DNA from: Haliclona indistincta
Lineage: Eukaryota > Porifera > Demospongiae > Haplosclerida > Chalinidae
Reading direction: 5' to 3'
Length of the DNA stretch: 64,000 bases
Assembly (NCBI GenBank): GCA_964017065.1
Contig: OZ024783.1
Coordinates: 9,003,367 to 9,067,366, forward strand
The position numbers and the translations under genes were made by a program. Position 1 is the first letter of the stretch. Every line of letters starts with the position of its first letter. Positions 32,358-43,510 of the stretch are shown here, in pieces. The notes under the pieces were generated by a model. It saw only the letters and a list, made by a program, of their open reading frames with translations, did no database searches and was not told the origin of the DNA.

Positions 32358-33828
32358 ATCAACTGCACCAGAGGGAGAGGATTGTTCATCTTTGATAGTT
32401 CTCATAATATTACGGTTGAAAGTCTTACAGTAGTCAACTGTGGAAGAGACGGAAGAGACTATCAGAATGGAGTATTTTCCTTTTCTCGGGTCACGAATAT
32501 TCTCTTTCTCAAGAATTCAATACAACACATGATGGGATGTGGACTAAGTATTATCATTGCCGATCGGCAATGATATGTAGGGATGACCTCGAATTAAGAT
32601 GGCGGCTACTCATGTTGAAAATGGGTTTTCGCACATATCTCTATTATTATACATCTATACTGCATTTTAACTATCTCTAAGTGACTCTGAAGTGTGAGCG
32701 CTTGTAGGACGTCTATTAAAGTCGCCAGGACTGCTTGCTTGACGACGAAAATCAAGACAGAGAGAATTTGCAGATCTTCGCTGTTATAGCGTTTCTCGAG
32801 ATTCTAGACATCTAGGATTGATCAGGCGATTGTTCTGAGCAAGAAAATACCTTTGGCGAAGCTGGCAGACGTTTCTAAAGTGGTAAACTGAAATCGCCGC
32901 CCACGCGAATTGTTCATCTTCTTTCTTCTTCTTCTTCTTCTTCTTCTTTGACAAGCATAGCGCTGTCATGAGTGAACGAATCACTACCAAACCTGCACCA
33001 TCGCATGTGTATATATCAGGGTTAGTGCACTTACTTCTTAGATAGGCATCAAACACTACCAGAAGCGAGTAATCCTTGAAAAACATGGTTTTTGGACCGT
33101 TTTGGACTAGCGACTTCATTAATTAACCCTCTTGTCGCTTCCCAATCATTAACTCCGCCCACATCGGTTTTGCAGCTATCTCGCTACTGCGTTTTGTCTC
33201 TGCTCTGGACGCTTCAGCGCGCAAGCCAGAGGTATGAAAATGTGTCTAAACCAGTACTATACCCTAAATAACACTGATCTGTTCGTTAACGCTTCAGATG
33301 GCGGGTTAAAGCTGACTTACACAGACGTGAACAACTTGAGTGTCTAGCCTGCTTACCGGCAGCAAGATTCTACGCACAGTAAGGTTCCTACACCACGCAG
33401 CGTAAGTTGCAAAGGACTAGAAGCCTCTGTGAGTGTGATATTGACTTCAACAAGATTCTACTGGGCGTGCTCCTACTGTTTAGGCCCGCAGCATTATGAA
33501 TTGTCAGTACTAGTGCTAGTCTCTTCTTCATCCATTACAATACTAACAAGTATCATGTTGTCAAATCATACCTGGACTTGAAATTATGCTGTCTGCGTCC
33601 TCAACCTCTTTAACTATTTTAAACCTTTCAATGAATGATTATTCTTGTGATTGGTAATATTAAACATTTAAACCACACTCCTTACTCTCAAGAGGCTGTG
33701 CACATTCACATCTCTGCTAGACTAGTATCTATATATACTCCTCACAGATTTGTAAAAATGAAATAACATCTAACATAGAATACTATCAATAAGTTCAAAC
33801 TGATAGTGATCAAAAAAGTAACGGGAAC

Positions 33829-34414
33829 AAGTAAAGTAAAAAAATTTTAATAAAAAACTGAAAAGTGTAGGGATGACTCTTAAAAAAGGAAGGGAACAAG
33901 ATGGGATGATGCTTGCAATAGTAAAGGAACAAGATGGAATAATGCTTGCAAATGTAAAAGTCCCAAGTATCCCTACATCAGCGGCTTGAAGGAGGACGCA
34001 GTCCGATGGAGTAATTGACGGTTGTGAATAACTAGAGGTTTCTGTATTTGGAGGACGCAGTCCGATGAAGTAATTGACGGTTGTATATAACTAGATGCAT
34101 CTGTGTTTAGGAGGACGCAGTCCGATGAAGTAGTTGACAGTTTTAAATAAGCTGCAGGTAGCTGTGTTTGGAGGACGCAGTCCGATGAAGTACTTGACGG
34201 TTATAAAAGGTATTTGAAGAGGATTCCGCATTTGTCAGTAGCACGTTGTCGCAGCAAGCCGCTGATGTAGGGATACTTGGGACTTTTACATTTGCAAGCA
34301 TTATTCCATCTTGTTCCTTTACTATTGCAAGCATCATCCCATCTTGTTCCCTTCCTTTTTTAAGAGTCATCCCTACACTTTTCAGTTTTTTATTAAAATT
34401 TTTTTACTTTACTT
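33829..34414. repeat. Foldback of family 2 element with 160-bp arms
   Basis: Inverted arms 33829-33988 and 34255-34414 differ at very few positions. Each contains TGTAGGGATGACTC, two AAGGAACAAGATGGRATRATG-type direct repeats and CCCTACATCAGCGGCTT. Confidence 0.85.
33991..34210. repeat. 60-bp tandem repeat, four units
   Basis: Units start at 33991, 34050, 34110 and 34170, each with GGAGGACGCAGTCCGATG (internal hairpin GGAC-GCA-GTCC), then AGTAATTGACGGTT and a variable AT-rich end. The fourth unit is truncated. Spacing is 59-60 bp. The units are too similar throughout to be CRISPR repeat-spacer. Confidence 0.9.
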
Positions 34415-37400
34415 TTAATCACTGTAGTAATCCTATAGTGATCACAAACTGTTCTTTCTATAATTCAACAGCATTCAATATCAGCCAAGAATTTTGGGAG
34501 TATCATTACAGCGCAATAGATTTTTCATACAATGGACCGTTCAATTCTCAAGGAAACTACCGACTAAACTTATCATACTCGAATATAACCAAGTGTCGTA
34601 CCAATGGCAATGGAGGCGGTATAATGTTCAATGCATATGGGGGATCGTTTAAACTGTTTTTTGAGCATTTGATCTTGTCACAAAATACAGCTGCAGTAGG
34701 CGGTGGAATGTATTTTGATGTTACTGAAGCAACGCTACTTGTTAATATTATCAACACAGATTTTATTGATAATTATGGTCATTCCATTAATGATATATTC
34801 TTTGGAGCCATTTCAGATTTGCAAACTACTTTTAACTTGCTGAGGTCAACTATTGTGCATACTGGCATGACATATTCAGACTATGGAGTGTCTATTATCA
34901 GTTCTGGGGACTCTGCTGTTACATTAAGGGACAATAGAATGAAATTTGCAAATTTGCATTTAGCTGGCTTTTACGTGAAAAGGATGTCAGACACTCAATC
35001 AATGCAAATATGTGACTGCAAGTTTGAGAGCAGTCACAATGTGTCGGTCATTTTGTCTGTGCTCGAAGCAGACACTTATATCGCAAACTGTACCTTCTCG
35101 AACAACACAGGAGGTAACTCTGTCATTTTATTCTTTTGTAAGGGCTCATTTATTATTGGTAATTTTTTTAAAAACTGTGTGATATCGAATAACAATATGA
35201 CTGGAATCACTCTAATCGCAAGCAACGCTGAATTCTTTGGTCGAAATGTGATACAGAATAACAGAAACACAGAGGGAGCAGGTATCACACTCTCAATGCA
35301 AGCCAGCATTTTAGTTGATGGCGAGTTGTGTCTGTACAACAACATTGCTGATGAACGTGGTGGAGCAATTCTTTTACAGTCTTCAACATATGCAGTGGAT
35401 CATCAAACAGATTGCACAATCTCAGTTTATTCTGGCTCAGTAAACTTCTCAGGCAACAGAGCAAGAAATGGAGGAAGTGATATGTATGGTGCAGTACTCA
35501 TGGGTTGTGATAATGTACCACATGTGGGACATCCCAATGAAACCTCGTGGTACTTTGATACTCCTCTCAAGAAATTCTTTCATTTCACTAACACTGACAG
35601 ACTCTCCTCCATGGCCTCTGACCCCATCATGGTCTGCTTCTGTAACAATAGTGGCTTACCAGATTGCTCTGATAGGACCCAGCATCACATGCAATCATAT
35701 CCAGGACTGGAGATCAACACATCAATAGCTACAGTAGGATACTATGGCGGTACTAGTCCTGGTGTTGTGCAGGTCAGTACTCAACATGCAACACTTGTTC
35801 GTTCTTATGGTCAAAGCTTCAATAAAAACTGTTTTCAGCTCCACATTCTCCTGCAGAACACTTCCTCAGCAACAGCACTGGTTGATATCAGAGTGGATAG
35901 TGGACTACCGGGCTGGGGTTTGTCTATTGGAGTTGACATCATGGAGTGCCCAATTGGCTTTACTAAGATTTTAGGACAGTGTCACTGCGAGCAGTTCTTG
36001 AGTGCTAGCAATGTCCAATGCAATTTATCTACCACAAGCGTCGAGTTTCTTAGATCAGGCAACAGTTGGTTCGCCTATATCAACAACACTCAGTGTATAA
36101 CTGGTACTACTAATTGTCCTTTTGACTACTGCAATCGATCCAATGTCTCATTTGACATCATGGCACCAGATCGTCAATGTATAGGCAATAGAACAGGTAT
36201 ACTCTGTGGACAATGCCAGTCTCACCTTAGTATCATGCTAGGATCCAATCGCTGTGGTACTTGCTCTAACTGGTATCTTTTCTTGTTGCCGGTATTTGCC
36301 CTCGCTGGCATAGTGTTGGTGGCTATGTTGATGTTCCTCAACTTGAGTGTCTCTGTCGGAAATATAAATGGACTCCTGTTCTACGCAAATATGGTGAAGC
36401 TCAATGAAGCTTTCTTCTTTCCAAATGGTAGTATTCCAGTAGTCAGCCAGTTCATCTCATGGCTGAACCTTGACCTGGGTATTGAAGTGTGCTTGTTTGA
36501 TGGACTGGATGGCTACTGGAACACTTGGCAACAGTTTGTCTTTCCTGCTTACCTGTTCCTACTCATGGGTGGTATTATTGTGGGCTGCCGCTACTCTGTG
36601 TGGTTTTGCAGGTTGTGTGGCTCTCGTGCTGTCCCAGCACTAGCTACATTAGTTTTTATCCCATATACAAAAATCGTACACACAGCCACTAATGCTCTTT
36701 CCATGTCCCAACTTCAAATTCCGTGCAATGACAGTATACTGATAGTGTGGAGTGTAGATGGAAACATTGAGTATGGCAGTGGTAAACACCTTATTCTGAT
36801 AGCCTTCTCCTGTGGTGTGCTGGTTATTGGACTGGCTTATCCTGTTTTAGTGTTGTGTGCTCCTCTGCTGGAGAGATACAGTCACAAGTGTATCCCACAG
36901 CACAGATGGAATCCTGTGGCAAGGTTCAAGCCACTGTTGGATGCTTATGGAGGACCTTACAAAGACAAGTATCGATTCTGGACAGGAGTGACTCTGATTG
37001 TACGACTAACTCTCACTGTGACATCTTCCTTTTCATCTATTTTCAGTGTCTCTATCACTGCCATGTTTGTTAGTGTTCTTGTACTGTGGTCTTTAACAGA
37101 TTGTGTGTACAAAGAAAAATATCTTGGCGCACTTGAGGCATTTTTTCTTCTTAACGCAATTCTATTAAGCATTGTTATTCTGTTTTTAGAATTTCTCAAG
37201 TTAGATTATCAACTAGCAACCATTGTGTCCATTTGCTTGTCACTAGTTGTCTCTCTGGTTACTATAGCAATGTACATCTGGCAGAACTTTGATTTTAAAA
37301 GGATGAAGAGAAAGCTAGGGTTTAGAGACAGACCAGATGAGTACAGAGCAATGAACCAAGTAGCAGCAGACAGATCTCCTCCAGGATCCCCACCATCAAT

Positions 37401-37521
37401 AGTGTATGGCACACGTAGAGGAGAGCATCAGTTTGTACTAGAGTTTCCCCATCCTCATGACGAGAATGAGTCTTCCTCTCCAGTAGTGTTAGCAAGAGAA
37501 CCACTACTGTTTGAAACATGA

Positions 37522-38147
37522 ACTCACTGACATCTCCTCCTATCGCACTCTACCTTAAACACCAACACATATTGCGTTCTCATTCTTTGGTATTCCTCAT
37601 CATTAGGTTCTTGTAAACATTCTACTAGTTATCAGTAGGATTCTGTTATAACTTACTCTTATTCTTCACTGTCTCAATAATTACGTATGTGTGCATAACT
37701 GACTAACTGTGCAATGCTTTAGCTGTACGCAATATTGAGCATAGTTATACTGCTTAAAATGTAGATCTTGGTAGGTCCATGAGCTGCTGTGTCATAGTAC
37801 AGTACAGCATCATTGGTATAGATTTATGTAAGCCTTGGCAGAAATAATGGACATCTCCTGGGTACTCTCAATCGTATTGTGACAGTAGCTGATGTACTGC
37901 ATTGCTAGTTTGACAACATGAAGTTTCGTCACTGATTGTGAGTGAATGAATTGATTTGAGTGGGCAGGTGAGAGAGAGTACGAATAAGTAGAACATGTTT
38001 GTGTAAAGAAGGAGGGGGAGGGAGAAGGGAGGGGAGAGCGAAGGAGGAGAGAGGGGAGAAACTAATTATTATTTTGAAAGAGTTGCTGCTTGTATTTGTA
38101 GTTGTGTATGAGTAGTTGTTTCTGTCTGTTTTCACTGGTTCTAGTCA
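37522..38147. other. 3' flank of beta-helix gene copy 2, G-quadruplex-capable
   Basis: Homologous to 13850-14450; similarity ends at about 38147 (CTGGTTCTAGT), which marks the right edge of the duplicated block. At 38013-38034 the run GGGGGAGGGAGAAGGGAGGGG satisfies a G-quadruplex pattern. Confidence 0.6.
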
Positions 38148-38440
38148 GGGGTGTAGGCAGGATTTTTGTAATGAGGCGACAAGTTATCTAAAAAACCAGT
38201 GGGGTCTGGGGTCCTCCCCAGAAAAAAATTTGAAATTAAACTGCTAATTTAGTTGCAATTTTTAGCAATTTGGAGGCCACATTTTCATTTAGAAAAATTC
38301 ACACAAAAATGAGTTTGTATGTGCCTAAGACTGTTAATTTATAAGCAACTATAATTGTCAACAGTACTTATAGTCTTAGGAATTATATAATACCTTGGCA
38401 GAACTGCAAGTTGAGGAGTTTGGCTTGCATACCTATCTAG
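38148..38440. repeat. Unclassified interspersed repeat fragment
   Basis: It begins CAGGGGTGTAGGCAGGATTT with GGGGTCCTCCCC nearby, a type of end seen in many animal interspersed repeats. It is present only here in the window and starts exactly where the segmental duplication ends. Confidence 0.35.
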
Positions 38441-39222
38441 TGTAGACATCTATGCTGGCAGTTGGCTTGGTGTGAACAGAGATAAAATAGCTACCCTGGC
38501 TGCAAAATTTTGAACTCTTTCAAGAGAGCGACTGTGGACTTCATGACTGGGGTCCCAGATAGCAGAAGAATGATCGAGCATAGGTCTGACGAAGACCTTA
38601 TACAAATGACCCAAGATAGTAGGACCTGCTTTACCAAACAATCAATAGAGCAACCCAATTGTCCTCTTTGCTTTAGAGCATATTTTGCCAATGTGCGCAC
38701 TCCAGGAGAGGTCCTGGGTGACAGTGACCCCAAGTAACTTAAACGAGCTGACCTGCTCAATCCTCTGGTTGTTTTAGGGAGAGTGGACCTTGATTTCTTA
38801 CGGGAGACCAGCATACACTTCACTTTGCCAATGTTCAGACTAAGGTTCTGGCTCAGTAACCAGTCAGTGATCACACTCAGGTCAGAGTTGACCTTGTTAA
38901 AGTCATTGTCATTCATTATGACCTTGGAATAGGTAACATCATCGGCATAGCCTGTCAGAAGAGAATCAGAAGAGAGGAAAAGGTCGAAGATGCCGTTGAA
39001 GGTGAGTATAGGGCCGAGAATGGGGCCTTGAGGCACTCCAGAGGAAACAGCAGCAAGTTCGGAGGAAGCCCCGTTGAGAGCAACGAATTGACGGCGATCC
39101 GAAAGGTAGGAGTTGAACCAAGACAGGAGTAGACCGGAAACATTGGGATCGCCCAGGGCCTTGATAATTCTGCTATGAGAGATGGAGTCGAAGGCCTTCG
39201 CCAGGTCTAGGAAGACTGACAT
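38440..39222 (-). pseudogene. Non-LTR retrotransposon reverse transcriptase fragment
   Basis: A 243-codon frame (38491-39222) starts inside the reverse transcriptase: motif A FLDLAKAFDSISH, motif B SGVPQGPILGP and motif C GYADDVTYSK, then NLSLNIGKVKCMLV. A frameshift follows, and the next piece in another frame (38450-38641) has the FVRPMLDHSSAIWDP motif typical of CR1/jockey-like elements. The endonuclease and upstream part are missing. It directly abuts the copia remnant at 39223-39227 on the same strand. Confidence 0.8.
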
Positions 39223-39226
39223 TGCA

Positions 39227-39856
39227 CTACCACCAGCTTACATGGCAGTATGCCAGAAGTTCATGACGTATTCCCTTGGGTTTTAGAAAGGTTTCGAACC
39301 TTGTTGACGTGTATTCGCCTCCATTGTCTGAGCGTAGGGTCCTCAATTTCTTTCCACTGCTTCTTTTAACTTCAGCTTTCCATTCTAGAAAACAGCCAAA
39401 AGCTTGATCCTTGGTTTTCAGTGGATACACCCACGAGTAGCGAGTTTTGTCATCCGTAAAAGTGATGAAGTATTCAGCTCCACCAATCGACTTTGCACCC
39501 ATCTTTCCACATAAATCTGTGTGGACTAGTTCTAGACGCTTACTTGCCATTCGATCACTGTGGTTGAAAGGACTTCGATGGTGCTTGCCTCCGATGCAAG
39601 CTTCACAGAATCCAATCATGTTGCTTGTGTCATAGTTGAAGTTGTCGACCATCTCCTTCTTGGCTAGCTTGTGAAGACCATGCTCACTAAGGTGACCGTA
39701 GCGTCTGTGCCATAGTCTCTCCTTGTTCTTGTCAGCGGATACGTTCAGAGATTGGTGATCCTTACTGAGATTGAGGAAATATAGATCTCCTGTCTTTGAA
39801 CTACTAGCAATGCACTTTCCACCACTCAGCATTAGTGATCTCGCATCCAGAGTCAT
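39227..39856 (-). pseudogene. Copia GAG-pre-integrase and integrase core, truncated
   Basis: A 209-codon frame. The HxxxH-CxxC zinc region (HRRYGHLSEHGLHKL, then CEACIGGKH) is followed by the integrase core with the first Asp in LVHTDLCGKMG and the second in RSDNGGEYTS. The third acidic residue and everything downstream are lost where the frame meets the non-LTR fragment. Confidence 0.85.
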
Positions 39857-40199
39857 CGAAAGTTACTATCTTTCCTGTTTCTGAAGCTCTGGAGACACTA
39901 AACAGGTTTCCTTCCATCTGGCAGTTGCATCTGCAGCGGCACGGTTCCCTCAGCGATGGCTTCAAGTACACGCCCATCTCCTAGTGCTATCTCTTGTTGC
40001 TTTCTCAAAGTGGTCAGGTCACTGAAGAGGGATTTGTTGTTGCACATAATTATGGCACTTGGCTCCTGAATCTACAATCCAGTGATTCTTAGAATTTGCT
40101 GCAAGAGTGCAAGAGTGTAACCAACAACCAAGGCTTCTTCGTCGCTATCACTTGACTCCTCACTACCCTTTCGTTTGTTTGCCGCCTTGTTGACTGAAT

Positions 40200-42156
40200 G
40201 TTTGCCTTTCTTTCCTGCTCCTTTAACAGCTTGCAACTGAGCTAGTTTCCAGCAATCACGTTTTATTTGACCAGGTTTCCGGCAAAAGTGGCAGGTCTTT
40301 ATTAATTTTTTTGGCGTCGATTTGCAGAAAACAACTTTTGGTCATCGCCCGCAGCCTCACCTCTTTCTTTCATCTTTTGTTCCTCGTGTAGAAGTCTTTC
40401 TGTGACCATGTCGAGCTTTGGTACAGTCTCAGAGTTTTCCTCCAGTGCTGTAACTAGCATGCCATAGCTGTCTGGCAAACTAGCAACTAGGTGTACTACT
40501 TTATCTTCGTCAGATGCTGGAGCGTCAATGACGGCAAGCTCTTTGAATATCTCAGTCATTCTCTTTATGTGTTGCTATACTGGATCACCTTCTTTCAAGC
40601 GTAGCGAGTAAAGAAAATAAAAAGATTTCTATCGAAATCAAAAGGATGTAGGGTTGTGAAATCTACCACTGGTCCACAATGTTAACTAACAAGAAACAAG
40701 CATGGAATCGTAACACGATTGACTTGCGAACAGACCATAGATCCCTACATCAGTGGCTGCTGTGGTTGGCTATAGCTAGTTCAGCTAGTTGCTGCTGACT
40801 GACACCTAACGTGCATTCAGCTTGTGAAAAAATATTGATCTTATGTACAGCCACAGATGTAGGGATCTATGGTCTGTTAGCAAGTCAATCGTGTTACCAT
40901 TCCATGCTTGTTCCTTGTTAGTTAACATTGTGGACCAGTGGTAGATTTGACAACCCTACATCCTAAAGATTTCGATAGAAATCTTTTCATTTTCTTGTTT
41001 GTGTCTTTTTTTCTTTTTCAGTGAAGTGCAGTTTAATATCATGCACGTACTGAGCTGTCTTTGCTTCCACCATTGGTTTAGTGTTCCTGTTGCTAATGGC
41101 TTTTCTTTATTATTAAGAATTTTAAATTTGTAGCTAAAAATAATCATTGTATCAGCTCACCTACGCATGCATGCAGTGGATACTAGCCCCGCCCATACTT
41201 GCTTGTAGACCTGTACAGCGGTTGAAATTATCTGGCAAGTGCAGAATGGTGATCCTATACGAGCTTACCGTTCTTCGAAGACTCCAGACAAACTATGTGT
41301 TCCCCGTGATCCATACGGTGCGGCGATATACTCAAGCTAGTCCCTGGTCACGTGCGCTAACCACCACTTGGTCACGTGCGTATTGCGCAATCACAATAAT
41401 GGCGTCTACCACTTAGCTGACAATGGATCACGATCGAGAAATCACAGATTTTATATTGCCGTTTCGCTAAAAACTAAGTTCAAAAGGCACCTGCCAGAAG
41501 AATTTCACGACTGTTCGTGGGTGTTTTGGTCTCGGCATTGCTCGCGTAAAGGCGCTAGACGCGCTGAAGAAAGAAAGAAGAAAGAAGAAGAAAACGAAGA
41601 TGACGAAACTCGATTTTGACTGTTTCCAGGTTCGTCACTTTAGTAACAATTTTGAGCGATCTCCTTGCTACTGTAAGATGGGGCAACGCCAGAGAGCAGA
41701 TTTAGGTGTCTTTTGACGTATACAATTCGTCACCAGGCGAATTATCAGCGTTTGAACGCTAATACATTGTATGTAGCCACCATCTTGTTTTCTCGCTCAA
41801 CCCTACATAGGGAGGCACTACCGTGCCTCCCTAATAGCCTCCGTCTCGCCTCTAGTCTGGTGGCCCATGTCTTCTTTTGAAAGTGATCTTGAAGTGTCTT
41901 CTATACTTCTCTGCATTCTTAGGATCACCAATGAGATACAGTAGACTAGGCTCTACGGACAACACAATCGTTGCTAACGCTCTCTCCTCGGAAAATACTT
42001 TCGTTTATTTTCAGCTTGTGATCCACCTGGATTTTTGTCAGATCTATCAACGATTCCCCACTGACCTTCCTTGACAAGCGCCATTCGACATTGTACTTTC
42101 CATGTTGGATAGTTTTTCTCGTTCAGAGGAACTATAGTACTTCTTACTTCAGCCAT
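40200..42156 (-). pseudogene. Copia Gag, split by an inserted element
   Basis: The N-terminus (41974-42156) has LNEKNYPTWKVQCRMAL, typical of copia Gag. The C-terminal half (40302-40610) includes IDAPASDEDKVVHLVASLP, followed by a CCHC-type zinc knuckle in another frame near 40290. The foldback element at 40611-41834 interrupts an RLYSLRLKEGD-type segment; ignoring it gives back a sensible frame. Confidence 0.8.
40611..41834 (+). mobile_element. Foldback-headed Helitron-like element, family 1 copy 3
   Basis: Same orientation and structure as the copy at 492-1739: foldback arms at about 40611-40760 and 40852-41000, a GAAAGAAGAAAG-rich tract (41568-41600), CAACCCTACATA, then the hairpin (stem GGGAGGCAC) and CTAA at 41831-41834. 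The host is copia gag, whose frame is restored by joining GTA to TAG across the element, again an A/T insertion without duplication. Confidence 0.75.
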
Positions 42157-42229
42157 CAGGCAAGATGAGATGAATCAGCACGAGTCAATACAAGTAGCAG
42201 CGCAGAGGAGAGCACCTGGGCTCATATCC

Positions 42230-42367
42230 TGTTAGGTTTTAGCAGAAAATTACTATTGGTTCTTTCTGAATCACAAGAGATTATGCATGAGGCGATTACA
42301 TAAGATTACATAACAACACAATGTCTGAGTGTCAATACAGAGTATTAGTATTTGTCAATAGTTAACA
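42230..42367 (-). repeat. Copia 5' LTR (138 bp)
   Basis: On the minus strand it starts TGTTAACTATTG and ends CTAAAACCTAACA, with TGTTA/TAACA terminal inverted repeats. The next bases, GGATATGAGCCC, fit a copia-type primer-binding site. No second LTR is found in the window. Confidence 0.75.
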
Positions 42368-42542
42368 CATTGTTCCCTTTTCCAGGGAGCTCTGAGTGTT
42401 ACAAAACCTACTTATATGTTGTGTTTAAACCGTGGATCAAGACAATCTTGGGATTGTGCTGTGCAAAGCATGGATCCACACTTTGCACGATTTTCAATGG
42501 ATTGCCTGTTCAATCTGTGGATTGTGCAATGAAGGAACTTAA

Positions 42543-43019
42543 GCTGTGTCCGCACTACAAAGTGGTTTCAATTCGCATTGACTCTGATTCGGATTAAACT
42601 GATTCAAGCCGCATCGAGCACGTCCGCACTGGAACAAGATCAAGCAGAATCGAGCCAGTTGCTGGCGTCGATCACGTCATATGACGTAAGCAACTGTTTG
42701 CGCAAAGCTAAAAAACTAACCTAGTCACGTACCAGCGCTAGCCTGATGGGTCCTACACTTGTTTTACTTCCAGCGCATGCTAGGGCGGTCTTAGTCAGTG
42801 CTCAAGTTAGCTGTCTTCACAAAGCAAGCCATGTGATCGAGGCCACACCCAAACTCAATTCAGTTACGATCGACTTGAAAGCAATTATGAAAGTGGATTG
42901 GGACGAATACGCATTGTATCCGCATCCGAAAATTTGCGTGCATTTATGCGCAGTGCGGACGGAGCCAAACCACATTGAATGCGGTTCAATGTGCATTGGA
43001 ATGCCAGTGCGGACACGCC
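42543..43019. mobile_element. TTAA-flanked MITE
   Basis: A non-coding element of 477 bp bounded by TTAA on both sides (42539-42542 and 43020-43023). Terminal inverted repeats are built on GTGTCCGCACT (left GCTGTGTCCGCACT; right, inverted, GGCGTGTCCGCACT). The CGTCCGCACT core recurs internally near 42630 and 42950. TTAA flanks suggest piggyBac-type mobilisation. Confidence 0.75.
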
Positions 43020-43237
43020 TTAAGCATGGATCTGGCTAAACCATTAATAAACAGCTGCCGTGAAGCAGGACAAGTGCTGCAAGCATAGATTTTGTTTTGC
43101 TAATGAGTAGACTGGGTCTGCAAGACCACAGCCAGCCAAACACTCATAGGTGCATGCTGTTTTTACCATTTTCTTAGTTGTAGAGTTAGTATAGCTATAT
43201 CCTTACAATGTCATTGTTTGTTACTCGGCAATGCATG

Positions 43238-43384
43238 TTCTAGCAGCATAGTTAAGAGCATTACATGTAGCTACTACATACTACATAGTAGTTGTACACA
43301 ACTTCCTTTCAGTGCCATCTGTTACCCATTAGTGCATGTTTTCAGCAGTATACTCATTCCATGTGGCTACTACTTAATAGTTAA
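43238..43384 (+). repeat. Duplicated upstream segment of beta-helix gene
   Basis: It carries the GTACACAACTTCCTTTCAGTGCC block seen 5' of beta-helix copies 1 and 2 and repeats at 44064-44160 and 44161-44275, so three degraded promoter-region copies precede the truncated third gene. Confidence 0.65.
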
Positions 43385-43510
43385 ACAGCGAGTCCGAGGA
43401 TCTACGCGATTTACAAACCTGAGGCCCGTTGCTATGATGTCCGAGCGTAGCGAGAACACTGTTCCAGCGGGCCGAGGGTTTCTAAACCGCTTGGATCCGA
43501 TTGGACAAGT
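43385..43510. repeat. Palindromic repeat with GATCTACGCGAT ends
   Basis: About 125 bp folding on itself: GGATCTACGCGATTTACAAA... near the left end, and inverted ...TTTCTAAACCGCTTGGATCC at the right, meeting near TGTCCGAGCGTAGCGAGAAC. Its left half recurs at 44278-44338 and the same ends border the 1.55-kb palindrome. Confidence 0.65.

Larger units (their letters stand above)
32551..34414 (-). mobile_element. Foldback-headed Helitron-like element, family 2
   Basis: A 1.86-kb non-coding element in beta-helix gene copy 2. In its own (minus) orientation it starts AAGTAAAG and has a foldback of two 160-bp arms (34414-34255 and 33988-33829) around about 270 bp that hold four tandem 60-bp units. 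A long unique region with a CTTCTTCTT tract follows, then GTCATCCCTACAT, then a perfect 22-bp palindromic hairpin (32553-32574, half-site ATCATTGCCGA), then TAA. The subterminal inverted motif is TGTAGGGATGAC. Host frame analysis shows no target duplication; flanks allow insertion between A and T. Plan and some interior motifs (AAGATGGCGGCTAC next to the hairpin) match family 1. Confidence 0.75.
28781..37521 (+). pseudogene. Beta-helix/multi-pass membrane gene, copy 2, split by two insertions
   Basis: Three coding blocks, 28781-29107, 32358-32550 and 34415-37521, align in order with the intact gene at 10208-13849 and keep one continuous frame if the two insertions (29108-32357 including one target copy, and 32551-34414) are ignored. 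They cover the same signal peptide, beta-helix rungs, Cys-rich module and about eight membrane segments. A 9-bp in-frame duplication near 32448 is the only sizeable length change in the middle block. The long downstream frame (from 34246) reads into the coding part from the element. The gene was therefore intact until recently. A shortened product starting inside the element is conceivable but unsupported. Confidence 0.85.
39227..42367 (-). mobile_element. Truncated Ty1/copia-type retrotransposon
   Basis: Read on the minus strand: 5' LTR (42230-42367), gag (42156 down to about 40200, interrupted by the foldback-headed element 40611-41834), protease remnant, and integrase (39856-39227). Reverse transcriptase, RNase H and 3' LTR are absent. 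Multiple frameshifts and stops lie between gag and integrase. The order LTR-gag-protease-integrase identifies the copia superfamily. Confidence 0.85.

Noticed and set aside
33991..34210. Regular repeats resembling a CRISPR array
   Set aside because: The unit is similar along its full 60 bp, there are no unique spacers, no cas genes, and it lies inside a eukaryotic foldback element.
34246..34414. Alternative N-terminus for beta-helix copy 2
   Set aside because: Encoded by the foldback arm of the inserted element, with no homology to the family.
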